A stretch of 64,000 nt of DNA, from positions 62,001 through 126,000 of the forward strand of contig JAFSKR010000014.1 in the NCBI GenBank assembly GCA_017448825.1, read 5' to 3'. The notes under the pieces are model-generated. The model saw only the letters and a list, made by a program, of their open reading frames with translations, ran no database searches and had not been told where the DNA came from. Positions 45,614-54,843 of the stretch are shown piece after piece; within the stretch, counting starts at the first letter, position 1, and every line of letters begins with the position of its first letter. The DNA is from Bacteroidaceae bacterium (GTDB lineage Bacteria > Bacteroidota > Bacteroidia > Bacteroidales > Bacteroidaceae). The position numbers and the translations under genes are program-made.

Positions 45614-46221
45614 ACGCTTTCCTCCTCCTTTTTCTTCCGAGCCTCTTGGAGAGACTTCAGAATCTTTTGTGAAGACTTGGAGAGGTTCTCTTCGTCTTCC
45701 ATGAATCGCTTGATTTTGCGTATCGCCTCCTGATAACCCGGAATCTGCACCTTTTCAAAAAGGTTCACCTTCTGGGTGGTCTTGCGGCGTGCATGGTCGA
45801 GAAGGCCGAGCTTGGCCAGAACGAACTCGCGCTCTACGGCAGTCTTGGCGAGTCCCTGCAAGAGATTGATGCCGTCGAAGTACCACTTCGGCGCGGAAAA
45901 GAGTCCGAAGGGCTTCACGTCCAACTCAATGTTTTGAAGTACCGGCACACGAACACCGGCTATCTTCTTCACATCGAGCTGCACATCTTTCAGGCTGACC
46001 AGCGATGCGTCGAACTCTCCCCACAGGGCATACATCGACTCGTAGCCAGCGATCTGACTTTGCAGTTTCTGGTCCAAGATGTTCGCTTCTTCCTTGCTCT
46101 TGTTCACCTCAATACGGAGTGCCGTCTCCTTATTCTTGATGATAGGGAGTGTGCGCTGCCGCATCTTGAGGTTCTTCTCGATTTGCTGAAGCGATGTCTT
46201 ATTGTATTGAAACTTGATCAT
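45610..46221 (-). CDS. ntpD: V/A-type ATP synthase subunit D (central shaft)
   Basis: 203 residues, predicted long antiparallel coiled coil: MIKFQYNKTSLQQIEKNLKM at the N terminus and IRKIKRFMEDEENLSKSSQK at the C terminus, with a conserved middle (VPVLQNIELDVKPFGLFSAP). It is the rotating shaft inside the A3B3 head. Overlaps ntpI by 4 bases. Preceded by a 134-base, AT-rich insertion-like gap after ntpB. Confidence 0.93.
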   Translation of the reverse strand: MIKFQYNKTSLQQIEKNLKMRQRTLPIIKNKETALRIEVNKSKEEANILDQKLQSQIAGYESMYALWGEFDASLVSLKDVQLDVKKIAGVRVPVLQNIELDVKPFGLFSAPKWYFDGINLLQGLAKTAVEREFVLAKLGLLDHARRKTTQKVNLFEKVQIPGYQEAIRKIKRFMEDEENLSKSSQKILKSLQEARKKKEEESV

Positions 46222-46255
46222 AATGCATCATTCATAATACATAACGCATAATTAA

Positions 46256-46366
46256 TTAAATATGCACCTGCAATTCTTTTAATTCCTTTCTATTAAGTGT
46301 TTCGTATGCAGACCTAATGATAGAGGTCAAAAAATCTTCATACAAGGCATTAGTCTCATGATGCAT
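46256..46366 (-). CDS. 36-codon open frame between ntpB and ntpD, possibly a remnant
   Basis: Starts at the ATG at 46366, overlapping the ntpB end by 11 bases, and encodes 36 residues (MHHETNALYEDFLTSIIRSA and 16 more). AT-rich compared with the flanking genes. TAATGCAT-like palindromic sequences lie on both sides (46221-46250 and 46360-46376). It could be a small protein, the tail of an inserted gene that has otherwise been lost, or chance. No family recognised. Confidence 0.3.
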   Translation of the reverse strand: MHHETNALYEDFLTSIIRSAYETLNRKELKELQVHI

Positions 46367-47693
46367 TATGCATTTCCCAATAAACATCAGTAAATTCTTT
46401 CTTGATATTGACCTCTTCGAGCTTGAAGTATTTCTTGAAGAGAGACCATGTGACATCCAACATCTCTGTCGTGTCAAGGTTGACATCAATAGCAAGCAGC
46501 TTGTCGGCATATTCCTTGGCAAAGTCGAGACAACGGTTGTCGTAGTCAGTCAGGTCGAAACCATTCTCCAACTTGGTCTTGGCATTGGCTGCATCTGAAT
46601 AGAGACGGATGGCAGCATTCATCACCTGGGAGTGGTCTTTGCGCGTCTTCTTACCAGCGACGAGTTGCTTCAGACGGGACAAGGAACGGAACGGGTCAAC
46701 GATGACCTTGCCAATGTCGGAGTCACGACGCAAGTAGAGCTGACCCTCCGTGATGTAACCCGTGTTGTCAGGCACAGCGTGTGTGATGTCGCCACCCGAC
46801 AGCGTGGTCACGGCGATGATGGTGATGGAGCCACCCCCTGCACTCTCCGGGAACTGCACCGCCTTCTCGTAAATCTTTGCCAAGTCGGAATAGAGCGAAC
46901 CCGGCATAGAGTCCTTCGATGGAATCTGATCCATGCGGTTTGACACGATGGAGAGCGAGTCAGCGTATGAAGTCATGTCCGTCAGGAGCACCAGCACGGT
47001 CTCATGCTTCTCCACAGCGAAGTATTCGGCAGCCGTCAATGCCATATCAGGCACGAGCAATCGTTCCACAGCAGGGTCTTCGGTAGTGTTCATGAAAGCG
47101 ATGATGCGGTCGAGCGCACCCGCGTTGGAGAAGGTGTTCTTGAAGAAATAGTAGTCGTCGTTGGTCATACCCATACCGCCGAGGATAATCTTGTCCACCT
47201 TGGCACGGAGCGCCACCAACGCCATCACCTCGTTGAAGGGCTGGTCGGGGTCGGCAAAGAAGGGAATCTTCTGACCAGACACCAGCGTGTTGTTCAGGTC
47301 GATGCCAGCAATACCTGTGGCAATCAGTTCGGATGGCTGCTTACGACGAACGGGGTTCACAGAAGGACCGCCAATCTCTACGTCCTTTCCCTCAATCTCT
47401 GGGCCTCCGTCGATAGGGTTGCCGTATGCGTTGAAGAAACGGCCCGCCAACTGGTCACCCACTTTCAGCGATGGAGCCTTGCCAAGGAACACAACCTCAG
47501 CATTGGTGGGGATGCCGCCCGTGCCTTCAAACACTTGCAGCGTCACATCATCGCCTGCAATTTTCACTACCTGAGCCAACTTGCCATTGATGGTGGCAAG
47601 CTCATCATATCCTACTCCCTTTGCCTTGAGGGAGACCGTAGCCTTTGTGATTTGGCCTATCTTTGTATATACTTTCTGAAAAGCTGTAGCCAT
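46356..47693 (-). CDS. ntpB: V/A-type ATP synthase subunit B
   Basis: 445 residues, non-catalytic nucleotide-binding subunit of the A3B3 head. Diagnostic: RKQPSELIATGIAGIDLNNT, PFFADPDQPFNEVMALVALR, LLTDMTSYADSLSIVSNRMD, and PSKDSMPGSLYSDLAKIYEK. There is no classic P-loop lysine, as expected for B. Six bases after ntpA. Confidence 0.96.
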   Translation of the reverse strand: MATAFQKVYTKIGQITKATVSLKAKGVGYDELATINGKLAQVVKIAGDDVTLQVFEGTGGIPTNAEVVFLGKAPSLKVGDQLAGRFFNAYGNPIDGGPEIEGKDVEIGGPSVNPVRRKQPSELIATGIAGIDLNNTLVSGQKIPFFADPDQPFNEVMALVALRAKVDKIILGGMGMTNDDYYFFKNTFSNAGALDRIIAFMNTTEDPAVERLLVPDMALTAAEYFAVEKHETVLVLLTDMTSYADSLSIVSNRMDQIPSKDSMPGSLYSDLAKIYEKAVQFPESAGGGSITIIAVTTLSGGDITHAVPDNTGYITEGQLYLRRDSDIGKVIVDPFRSLSRLKQLVAGKKTRKDHSQVMNAAIRLYSDAANAKTKLENGFDLTDYDNRCLDFAKEYADKLLAIDVNLDTTEMLDVTWSLFKKYFKLEEVNIKKEFTDVYWEMHNAS

Positions 47694-47699
47694 AGTCGT

Positions 47700-49442
47700 T
47701 TATGCGGCAAGCATTGCCTTTATCTGTGAAACAAAATCGTTGTATTGTTCGCTCTGGAACTGCGAGTAATTCATCTGCTTGCAGAGGTTGATAAGTTTAC
47801 GGAAGAACGCCACGCACTCCTCGAAGTGGTCAAACTTGAAGTCTGTCTCGCAAATCTCCGTCACCATGTCGAGGATGGCTTCCTGACGCTCGATGGAAGT
47901 CACGGCATCCACCTCGTCGAACGCATCTTGCTGCAAGAGCACGAAGTCGATGATTTCCGATTTCCAGAACACCACATGGTAATCTACAGGCACACCGTCA
48001 TCACCCAAGATGTTGATTTGCTCTGCGATTTCCTTACCACGCTGCATACGGGTCTTCAGTGCAAGCACTTTCGGAATCCACTTGTCGTTAATTTTCTTCG
48101 ACACATATTCCGCAAACTCAGGGTATTCCAAATACTTCGAATAGGAATCGATGGGGTTGACGGCAGGATAACGTTTCTTGTCAGCACGGTCTTGTTCGAG
48201 TCCGTAGAAGCAACGAGCCACTTTCTTCGTGTTCTCAGTCACAGGCTCCTTCAGGTTACCACCTGCGGGCGACACCGTTCCGATGAAGGTGATGGAACCG
48301 ACTTCGCCGTTGTTCAGATATACATATCCAGCACGACCGTAGAAGTTGGAGATGAGCGCGCCCAAGTCCATCGGGAATGCGTCGGGACCAGGCAGCTCCT
48401 CCATACGGTTCGACATCTCACGAAGTGCCTGTGCCCAACGAGAGGTAGAGTCAGCCATCAGCAACACGCGCAAACCCATTGAGCGGTAATACTCCGCCAT
48501 CGTCATGGCTGTATATACAGATGCCTCACGAGCCGCCACTGGCATATTGGACGTATTGGCGATGATGATGGTACGCTCCATCAGCTTGCGTCCCGTATGT
48601 GGGTCATCCAGTTCAGGGAACTCGGTAAAGATTTCCACCACCTCGTTGGCACGCTCACCACAGGCTGCAATAATCACGATATCTGCCTCTGCCTGTTTCG
48701 AAATGGCGTGCTGAAGCACGGTCTTACCCGTACCGAAAGGCCCAGGGATAAAGCCCGTTCCACCTTCCACAATCGGGTTGAACGTATCGATGGTACGCAC
48801 ACCCGTTTCGAGCAACTTGAATGGACGCGGCTTTTCCTTATAGTTGGTCATGGCAAACTTCACAGGCCAGTGCTGCACCATATCCACCTTCACCTCTGTG
48901 CCATCCTCCTTGACAAGCACAGAAATCACATCGTGAATCTTATACTTACCAGCAGGCACGATGCTCTTCACCTTAGCCTTACCTTCCATTTGGAAGGGAG
49001 CCATAATCTTGAGTTTCTGCGAGTTCTCCTCCACTTCGCCCAGCCATGCAGAGCCTTCCACCTCGTCACCCACCTGGGCAAGCGGTATGAAGTCCCATTC
49101 ACGATCGGCATCAAGCGGTTCTGTGTATTGACCACGTTTGAGGAAAACACCCTCCATCTTGTCGAGGTCGTTCTGCAGACCATCGAAGTTCTTTGACAAC
49201 ATGCCAGGACCCAACTGAACTTCCAGCATGTGTCCTGTAAATTCGGCTGGAGCACCAACCTTCAGTCCACGTGTCGATTCGAACACCTGAACATACACGT
49301 CACTGCCCACCACCTTGATGACCTCACTCATCAGTTTGTCGCCACCTGTCTCTATGTAGCAGATTTCACCCTGCTTCACTGGGCCGTCAACCGAGAGTGT
49401 CACCATGTTGGCAATCACGCCACTAACAGTTCCTTTTGTCAT
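47700..49442 (-). CDS. ntpA: V/A-type ATP synthase catalytic subunit A
   Basis: 580 residues. Walker A GPFGTGKTVL at about 234, the non-homologous insert typical of A subunits between about 100 and 200 (PFQMEGKAKVKSIVPAGKYK), GERANEVVEIFTEFPEL, LMADSTSRWAQALREMSNRM and FPMDLGALISNFYGRAGYVY. It hydrolyses or makes ATP, driving the shaft. Fifteen bases after the DUF2764 gene. Confidence 0.97.
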   Translation of the reverse strand: MTKGTVSGVIANMVTLSVDGPVKQGEICYIETGGDKLMSEVIKVVGSDVYVQVFESTRGLKVGAPAEFTGHMLEVQLGPGMLSKNFDGLQNDLDKMEGVFLKRGQYTEPLDADREWDFIPLAQVGDEVEGSAWLGEVEENSQKLKIMAPFQMEGKAKVKSIVPAGKYKIHDVISVLVKEDGTEVKVDMVQHWPVKFAMTNYKEKPRPFKLLETGVRTIDTFNPIVEGGTGFIPGPFGTGKTVLQHAISKQAEADIVIIAACGERANEVVEIFTEFPELDDPHTGRKLMERTIIIANTSNMPVAAREASVYTAMTMAEYYRSMGLRVLLMADSTSRWAQALREMSNRMEELPGPDAFPMDLGALISNFYGRAGYVYLNNGEVGSITFIGTVSPAGGNLKEPVTENTKKVARCFYGLEQDRADKKRYPAVNPIDSYSKYLEYPEFAEYVSKKINDKWIPKVLALKTRMQRGKEIAEQINILGDDGVPVDYHVVFWKSEIIDFVLLQQDAFDEVDAVTSIERQEAILDMVTEICETDFKFDHFEECVAFFRKLINLCKQMNYSQFQSEQYNDFVSQIKAMLAA

Positions 49443-49457
49443 TGTATCTTGATTTTA

Positions 49458-50303
49458 TTATTTTCTAACAAATTCTTCTGGTACACGCGCCTCGCCACGC
49501 AGATTCTCGATAATCTGGCGGAAAGTCTCCTGTCCCTTTTCCACATCAAGTTTATCCCATCGAGCCAGCATGTCAAGTTTACAGAGATAAGCAAACACCG
49601 CCTCTATGGAGAAAATGTTGAAAAAAGTCTGCTCTTCCAGCCAAAGCCATTTGAAAGCATCAATTTTCTTTTCCTTCTCTACAGGATCCTCGCAATCCAC
49701 AATCTTCATCAAGTCCACCACATAGTCTTTCTCGTTGACCAAGTTGAAGTCTTTTGTGTTGTTTGTGAGAATCATCTCCGTCACCTCGTCCTCTCCCTGA
49801 ATGAAGTCAGCCACATTCCAGCCGTTCTTCCTTGCCAAAAAAGCGGTAAGGATGTTGGTGATGTCAAGATTGAGTTTGTACCACTGTCTCACCATCTTGT
49901 TCGGACAAGTCTTGATGGCATAGCTGTAGAACTTGTACAGCATATCATCCTCGGGGAAATATCCCTCTTTGTCCTTATTGTAGGCAAATTCACGGGCAAA
50001 CTCACTCATAAAGGCAGGGTAACGATGGACGTTGAAGTTCATCTCCCTTGCCGACGTCATCAAATCGACATACTGTTCCATGGTCAAGTTGCCGTGGTCG
50101 TCTATCTCTGCATTCGGATTCTTCAGCAGTTTGACCAAATTGGTGCAATCGTTCTTGAGGAAGAAATAGTAGAGCACCTTCTTGTCGCTATCCGACAGAG
50201 CTGCCTCCAGTTCTTCCCGCAAGTCAGCGATGCTAACATCATGCTTTGTGTTCTCCAGCGTGATGTCGGGCAGACCTGCCATTAAACAATAGTAATTTCC
50301 CAT
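49458..50303 (-). CDS. DUF2764 protein, probable V-ATPase subunit C substitute
   Basis: 281 residues beginning MGNYYCLMAGLPDITLENTK, the DUF2764 signature; mostly helical, with YYFFLKNDCTNLVKLLKN and LDITNILTAFLARKNGWNVA. Subunit C of archaeal V/A-ATPases is also a helical funnel beginning near YxYxNARVR, and no C gene exists in this operon. In Bacteroidetes and spirochaete-type operons DUF2764 occupies this slot. I infer that it docks the shaft to the rotor ring. Six bases separate it from ntpE. Confidence 0.88.
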   Translation of the reverse strand: MGNYYCLMAGLPDITLENTKHDVSIADLREELEAALSDSDKKVLYYFFLKNDCTNLVKLLKNPNAEIDDHGNLTMEQYVDLMTSAREMNFNVHRYPAFMSEFAREFAYNKDKEGYFPEDDMLYKFYSYAIKTCPNKMVRQWYKLNLDITNILTAFLARKNGWNVADFIQGEDEVTEMILTNNTKDFNLVNEKDYVVDLMKIVDCEDPVEKEKKIDAFKWLWLEEQTFFNIFSIEAVFAYLCKLDMLARWDKLDVEKGQETFRQIIENLRGEARVPEEFVRK

Positions 50304-50309
50304 GTTAAT

Positions 50310-50900
50310 TTAGAATATCATTTCAACGAGTTGTGGACGCAGGAAGTTCTTGAAATACTCCTCAAACTCAGCCTCGCCAAAGTTCACCTTGTAAGAGCCG
50401 TCTGCTGGCTGCACAGTGAAGAGTGCCTTCTGACCATTCACCTGCTCAATCTTCACACCCTTGTCAAGGAGTGCCTTCGCCTTCTTGGCAAAGAGTGCTT
50501 TGAGACTTGCCGCATCAGCTGTCGAGATGATGATATCCTCACCAGCACCCCATTTCTCAGCCATCTTCAGCATAAACTCGTTCATGAAATCCTTGTTGCC
50601 AGCCACCTCTGCCGTGGCCTCCTTTACCACCTTATCACCTACAACATTGGCTACCTCACTCTTCAGGGCGTTGAGGGCTTGAGCTGCATACATCTTGATT
50701 TCGCTCTTGGTGTTCTCTTCCATGCCCTTGACATTCTTCTTGGCTGCCTGTTCTATCTCTTCAGCCTGAGCCTTTGCTTCGGCTACAATTTGAGCTGCCT
50801 TTTCGTTTGCTGCAGCAATAATTTTCTCTGCTTCGGCATTGCCTTTCTCCACTCCATCTCTCAGGAGTTTTTCGGTCAATTCTTGAATTTTATTTTCCAT
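50310..50900 (-). CDS. ntpE: V/A-type ATP synthase subunit E (peripheral stalk)
   Basis: 196 residues. The N-terminal 80 residues form a long Ala/Glu/Lys-rich helix (KGNAEAEKIIAAANEKAAQI), followed by a compact domain (FMLKMAEKWGAGEDIIISTA, FAKKAKALLDKGVKIEQVNG) as in NtpE/AtpE. It forms the peripheral stalk holding the head. First gene of the operon. The 238-base gap upstream is AT-rich with a run of T and A; I see no clear TAnnTTTG box for this operon. Confidence 0.9.
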   Translation of the reverse strand: MENKIQELTEKLLRDGVEKGNAEAEKIIAAANEKAAQIVAEAKAQAEEIEQAAKKNVKGMEENTKSEIKMYAAQALNALKSEVANVVGDKVVKEATAEVAGNKDFMNEFMLKMAEKWGAGEDIIISTADAASLKALFAKKAKALLDKGVKIEQVNGQKALFTVQPADGSYKVNFGEAEFEEYFKNFLRPQLVEMIF

Positions 50901-51085
50901 TTTAATTTGATGTTAATATACATTCCGCTACAAATTAACACATTTTTTTTCGGATAGCTGCCACATCAAGAAAACTATTTGCATAAAAGACGAAAAAAAA
51001 GCAAACGAACTTGCTTTTTTTTTCGAAAAACATCTGAAAAATCAAACAAAATCACAATTCTTGCCTTTGCTTCAATTTATTTCCG

Positions 51086-51093
51086 TAATTTTG
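51086..51093 (+). promoter_or_regulatory. promoter -7 box of the M15 peptidase gene
   Basis: TAATTTTG; TTG at 51061-51063 lies 22 bases upstream. Confidence 0.55.
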
Positions 51094-51139
51094 CATCACA
51101 GATTCATCTTTCACAAGATAGCACATAAATATATTATAA

Positions 51140-52003
51140 ATGAGAATCATGAAACAACAGCCTGAACCCAAAGGACATATTTCATCCGTCTGCACACCCT
51201 CAACATTCCATTGGACATGGAAAGACTGGTGCAAAATTCCAATGTTGGTGTTAGTTCTGAATGTGCTTTGCTGTTCCTTTTGCAAAGCTTCTGACGATGA
51301 GAAAAGTCTGAGGGAATGGACACCTGCTGCTGTGGTCAACGACGAATCCGTCAAAACTTTCGGCATCGACTCCTGTTTCAAGGCAAGCCCCATTAGCGAT
51401 GCCATTTTCAGCCGCATGCAAGGAAAGTCATACAAGAAAGATTGCACCATTCCCCGCTCTGCCCTCCGCTATCTGCACGTCCTACACCGCAACGTGGAAG
51501 GGCGTACACAATTGGGAGAATTGGTGTGCAATGCTGACATTGCTGACGACTTACTTGAGATTTTCCGCCAACTCTATCAGTATGGGTACAAAATAGAACG
51601 CATGGTGCTCATTGACGAATATGATGCCGATGACGAACGAAGCATGGCAGCCAACAACACCTCCTGCTTCAATTTCCGTGTTGTGTCTGGCACCAAGAAA
51701 CTGTCCAAACACGCACAAGGACTTGCCATCGACATCAACCCCCTCTACAACCCCTACTTGCATCTCGGCACGGGCCAAGTAGAACCAGCCAACGCCAAAG
51801 CCTATGCAAGCAACCGCAGCAAACTCACCAATACCAAGGTGCCCATTATCGACAAACAAGACCTCTGCTATAAGCTTTTCATTCAACACGGCTACGCATG
51901 GGGCGGTAACTGGATGTCTGTCAAAGACTACCAGCACTTTGAGAAGTCCAAACAGATTCTCACCACCATCAAAAACAAACTGCCTTTCAAGTCAAAGAAA
52001 TGA
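51140..52003 (+). CDS. M15-family (VanY/D,D-carboxypeptidase-like) metallopeptidase
   Basis: 287 residues. A hydrophobic segment at about 33-50 (IPMLVLVLNVLCCSFC) is a signal peptide or anchor with a cysteine-rich end, after an unusually long polar N terminus. The catalytic zinc site is SKHAQGLAIDINPLYNPY (His and Asp ligands) and DYQHFEK (third ligand), with WGGNWMSVKDY, the M15C pattern. It should trim peptidoglycan stem peptides outside the cytoplasm. ATGs at 51140 and 51149 are both possible. Transcribed alone, divergent from the V-ATPase operon. Confidence 0.88.
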   Translation: MRIMKQQPEPKGHISSVCTPSTFHWTWKDWCKIPMLVLVLNVLCCSFCKASDDEKSLREWTPAAVVNDESVKTFGIDSCFKASPISDAIFSRMQGKSYKKDCTIPRSALRYLHVLHRNVEGRTQLGELVCNADIADDLLEIFRQLYQYGYKIERMVLIDEYDADDERSMAANNTSCFNFRVVSGTKKLSKHAQGLAIDINPLYNPYLHLGTGQVEPANAKAYASNRSKLTNTKVPIIDKQDLCYKLFIQHGYAWGGNWMSVKDYQHFEKSKQILTTIKNKLPFKSKK

Positions 52004-52080
52004 GTATTCAAAAAGGAGAGGCACCCAGTTCATGAAAAGCCACATATCCTTGCAAAAACAAACTAAAAGTAATAAAGCCT

Positions 52081-53499
52081 ATGAAACCTTTTATGGATGA
52101 GAACTTCCTGTTGCAGTCGGAGACCGCACAGAAGTTGTATCACGAACATGCGGCGAAGATGCCGATTATCGACTACCACTGTCACCTTGTTCCACAGATG
52201 GTGGCTGAAAACAAACGTTTTGACTCCATCACCCAGATTTGGTTGGGTGGCGACCACTACAAATGGCGTGCCATGCGCAGCAACGGGGTCGCCGAACGTT
52301 TTTGCACAGGCAAGGACACGACCGACTGGGAGAAGTTCGAGAAGTGGGCGGAAACTGTACCCTACACTTTCCGCAACCCTCTCTACCACTGGACACATCT
52401 GGAGTTGAAGACGGCCTTTGGTATCAACAAGACACTGAATCCAGAGAACGCCCGAGAGATTTACGAGGAGTGCAACGAACAAATCAAGAACGACCCGAAG
52501 TTCACACCACGCGGACTCATGGCACATTACAACGTCGAGACTGTATGCACGACCGATGACCCTGTCGATTCACTCGAATACCATCAGCAGGTGGCAGCCG
52601 ACCCGACCATGAAGACGAAGATGCTCCCGGCATGGCGCCCAGACAAGGCTATGGCGGTGGAAGTACCAGAAAACTTCAAGACATACGTGGACAAACTCTC
52701 AGAAGTGAGCGGCAAAGCCATCAACGGATTCAACGATTACATCGATGCCATTCAGGTACGCCACGACTTCTTCGCTTCACGGGGCTGTAAACTGAGCGAC
52801 CACGGTATCGAAGAATTCTATGCCGAAGACTACACGGAGGCTGAAGTGAAGGCCATCTTCGACAAAGTGTATAGTGGCAAAAACCTCACGCAGGAAGAGG
52901 TGCTGAAATTCAAGTCTGCCATGATGTACATCTTCGCTGTGCAGGATGCCGAGGCTGGTTGGGCACAGCAGTTCCATTATGGTGCTATTCGAGACAATAA
53001 CTCCAAGATGTTCAAGCAGTTGGGGCCTGATACTGGATTCGATTCTATAGGTGAGTTCAACACAGCTAAAAAGTGCTCTAAATTCCTTGACCGCCTCAAT
53101 GCTGAAGGCAAGTTGGCAAAGACCATCCTCTACAACCTCAATCCCTGTGCCAATGAGGTGCTTGCCACCATGCTGGGCAATTTCCAAGACGGATCCTGTC
53201 CTGGCAAGATACAGTGGGGTTCGGGATGGTGGTTCCTTGACCAGAAGGACGGCATGACCAAGCAGATGAACGCCCTTTCACTGTTGGGTCTGCTGAGCCG
53301 ATTCGTGGGTATGCTCACCGATTCTCGTTCCTTCCTCTCCTACCCTCGTCACGAGTATTTCCGCCGCATCCTCTGCAACCTTGTTGCCACCGACATCGAA
53401 AATGGTGAAGTTCCATACGTTGGTTATGAAGAAAAACGTGTCAATCAGATGATTGAAGACATCTCTTACAACAACGCCAAGAACTACTTCAAGTTTTAA
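52081..53499 (+). CDS. uxaC: uronate isomerase
   Basis: 472 residues, the usual UxaC length. Isomerises D-glucuronate to fructuronate and D-galacturonate to tagaturonate, the entry step of hexuronate breakdown. Visible: metal motif DYHCHLVPQ near the N terminus, GGDHYKWRAMRSNGV, LGPDTGFDSIGEFNTAKKCS, and GSGWWFLDQKDGMTKQMNAL to the LSYPRHEYFRRILC C-terminal region. It complements kduI at 22.9 kb. trmN6 begins on its last base. Confidence 0.96.
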   Translation: MKPFMDENFLLQSETAQKLYHEHAAKMPIIDYHCHLVPQMVAENKRFDSITQIWLGGDHYKWRAMRSNGVAERFCTGKDTTDWEKFEKWAETVPYTFRNPLYHWTHLELKTAFGINKTLNPENAREIYEECNEQIKNDPKFTPRGLMAHYNVETVCTTDDPVDSLEYHQQVAADPTMKTKMLPAWRPDKAMAVEVPENFKTYVDKLSEVSGKAINGFNDYIDAIQVRHDFFASRGCKLSDHGIEEFYAEDYTEAEVKAIFDKVYSGKNLTQEEVLKFKSAMMYIFAVQDAEAGWAQQFHYGAIRDNNSKMFKQLGPDTGFDSIGEFNTAKKCSKFLDRLNAEGKLAKTILYNLNPCANEVLATMLGNFQDGSCPGKIQWGSGWWFLDQKDGMTKQMNALSLLGLLSRFVGMLTDSRSFLSYPRHEYFRRILCNLVATDIENGEVPYVGYEEKRVNQMIEDISYNNAKNYFKF

Positions 53500-54245
53500 T
53501 GCCTACTCCCTATTTCCAATTTAAGCAATTCACCATCCGTCACGACCATTCTGCCATGAAGGTTGGGACGGATGGTGTGCTACTGGGAGCGTGGGCACAA
53601 ACACCCACCACGACTTCTGCTTCATCCATAATGGAAGAAGAGGTCAAGGAGGGCGTTCATATCCTTGACGTTGGCACTGGAACAGGAGTCATTGCCCTCA
53701 TGCTGGCACAACGATTTCCCAATGCACAAATTGAAGGAATCGACATCGACGAAGAGTCCGTCATCCAAGCCCAAGAGAATGTTTCCACGTCACCTTTTGC
53801 CACCCAAGTCTCCATTGAAAAGAAGGATTTTAGAAACATCGTTTTTTTCTCAAAGAAATATCATTTAATAGTCTCAAATCCACCTTTTTACCAAGAAGAA
53901 ACTTTGGGAGGGAACGAGGTTCGAGATGCCGCCCGTCACACCATGTCACTACCTTTCGAGAAACTCATTGAGAATGCAGCACAACTGCTTCTACCCGATG
54001 GGTATTTCTCCATCATCATTCCCTATCAAAGTGCTCCAATTTTCATCAGTCTCTGTGCACAAAAGCAACTCTACCTGACACGACGCACCGACATTCGTTC
54101 GACCGAGCGGAAACCCTTCAAACGTACGTTGCTGGAATTTAGCACCCACATACATTCCACCACCGTGGACACCCTCACACTCTATAACCCACAAAACCAG
54201 CGTACCCACGACTACGCCAACTTAACAAAAGATTTCTACTTATGA
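53499..54245 (+). CDS. trmN6: tRNA1(Val) (adenine37-N6)-methyltransferase
   Basis: 248 residues. SAM motif I ILDVGTGTGVIALMLAQR and the N6-adenine catalytic motif SNPPFY, with N-terminal FQFKQFTIRHDHSAMKVGTD, diagnostic for YfiC/TrmN6. Methylates A37 of tRNA-Val. Its ATG shares one base with the uxaC stop (TAATG), so it is coupled to a sugar enzyme, and it overlaps the HD gene by ATGA. The functional link is not obvious. Confidence 0.93.
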   Translation: MPTPYFQFKQFTIRHDHSAMKVGTDGVLLGAWAQTPTTTSASSIMEEEVKEGVHILDVGTGTGVIALMLAQRFPNAQIEGIDIDEESVIQAQENVSTSPFATQVSIEKKDFRNIVFFSKKYHLIVSNPPFYQEETLGGNEVRDAARHTMSLPFEKLIENAAQLLLPDGYFSIIIPYQSAPIFISLCAQKQLYLTRRTDIRSTERKPFKRTLLEFSTHIHSTTVDTLTLYNPQNQRTHDYANLTKDFYL

Positions 54246-54778
54246 ACTATCAAGCTATCATCGACAAATACTACCCCGAAAGCAACGAACTGAAACACAT
54301 TCTGATGGAGCACAGCCGACAGGTGACAGATAAGGCTCTCGCCATCGTCGATACTCATCCCGAATTGAACGCTGACCGCATCTTTGTGGAAGAGGCAGCC
54401 ATGTTGCACGACATAGGCATTTTTCGTTGCAATGCTCCTGGAATCCAGTGTTTTGGCACTGAACCCTACATTTGTCATGGCACGATTGGGGCTGAGATAC
54501 TCCGTTCCGAAGGCTATCCGAAACACGCTCGCGTGTGTGAACGTCACACGGGGGCAGGACTCTCACTGCAAGAAATAGAGCAACAAAACCTCCCCATTCC
54601 CCACCACGATCTCCTGCCCGAAACCATCGAGGAACTGATTATCTGCTATGCCGACAAATTCTTCTCGAAAACCAAGCTTGACCAAGAGAAAACACTTGAA
54701 CAAGCTATCCGTTCCCTGTCCAAATTTAGCAATGAAGGCGTAGCACGCTTCGTTAAATGGTCTAAAATGTTTGGCTAA
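54242..54778 (+). CDS. HD-domain phosphohydrolase
   Basis: 178 residues. HD motif: His in LMEHSRQVTDKALAI, MLHDIGIF, and downstream ERHTGAG and ICYADKFFSK (Asp). Probably a metal-dependent phosphohydrolase acting on a nucleotide or small phosphoester; this subgroup is uncharacterised. Its ATG overlaps the trmN6 stop by 4 bases, so all three genes from uxaC form one translationally linked unit. Confidence 0.9.
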   Translation: MNYQAIIDKYYPESNELKHILMEHSRQVTDKALAIVDTHPELNADRIFVEEAAMLHDIGIFRCNAPGIQCFGTEPYICHGTIGAEILRSEGYPKHARVCERHTGAGLSLQEIEQQNLPIPHHDLLPETIEELIICYADKFFSKTKLDQEKTLEQAIRSLSKFSNEGVARFVKWSKMFG

Positions 54779-54825
54779 TTAGTATTTATTAAAAATAAAT
54801 AGCCATTTATGTTCCGAAAAATGCT

Positions 54826-54833
54826 TACCTTTG
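54826..54833 (+). promoter_or_regulatory. lptD promoter -7 box, very close to the start codon
   Basis: TACCTTTG ends 10 bases before the ATG at 54844. With the usual start 4-7 bases downstream the leader would be only about 3-6 bases. Confidence 0.6.
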
Positions 54834-54843
54834 CACTCGTTTT

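Noticed and set aside
46256-46522. 88-codon version of the small frame between ntpB and ntpD
   Set aside because: Its first 52 codons lie inside ntpB in another frame; only the 36-codon part outside is worth noting.
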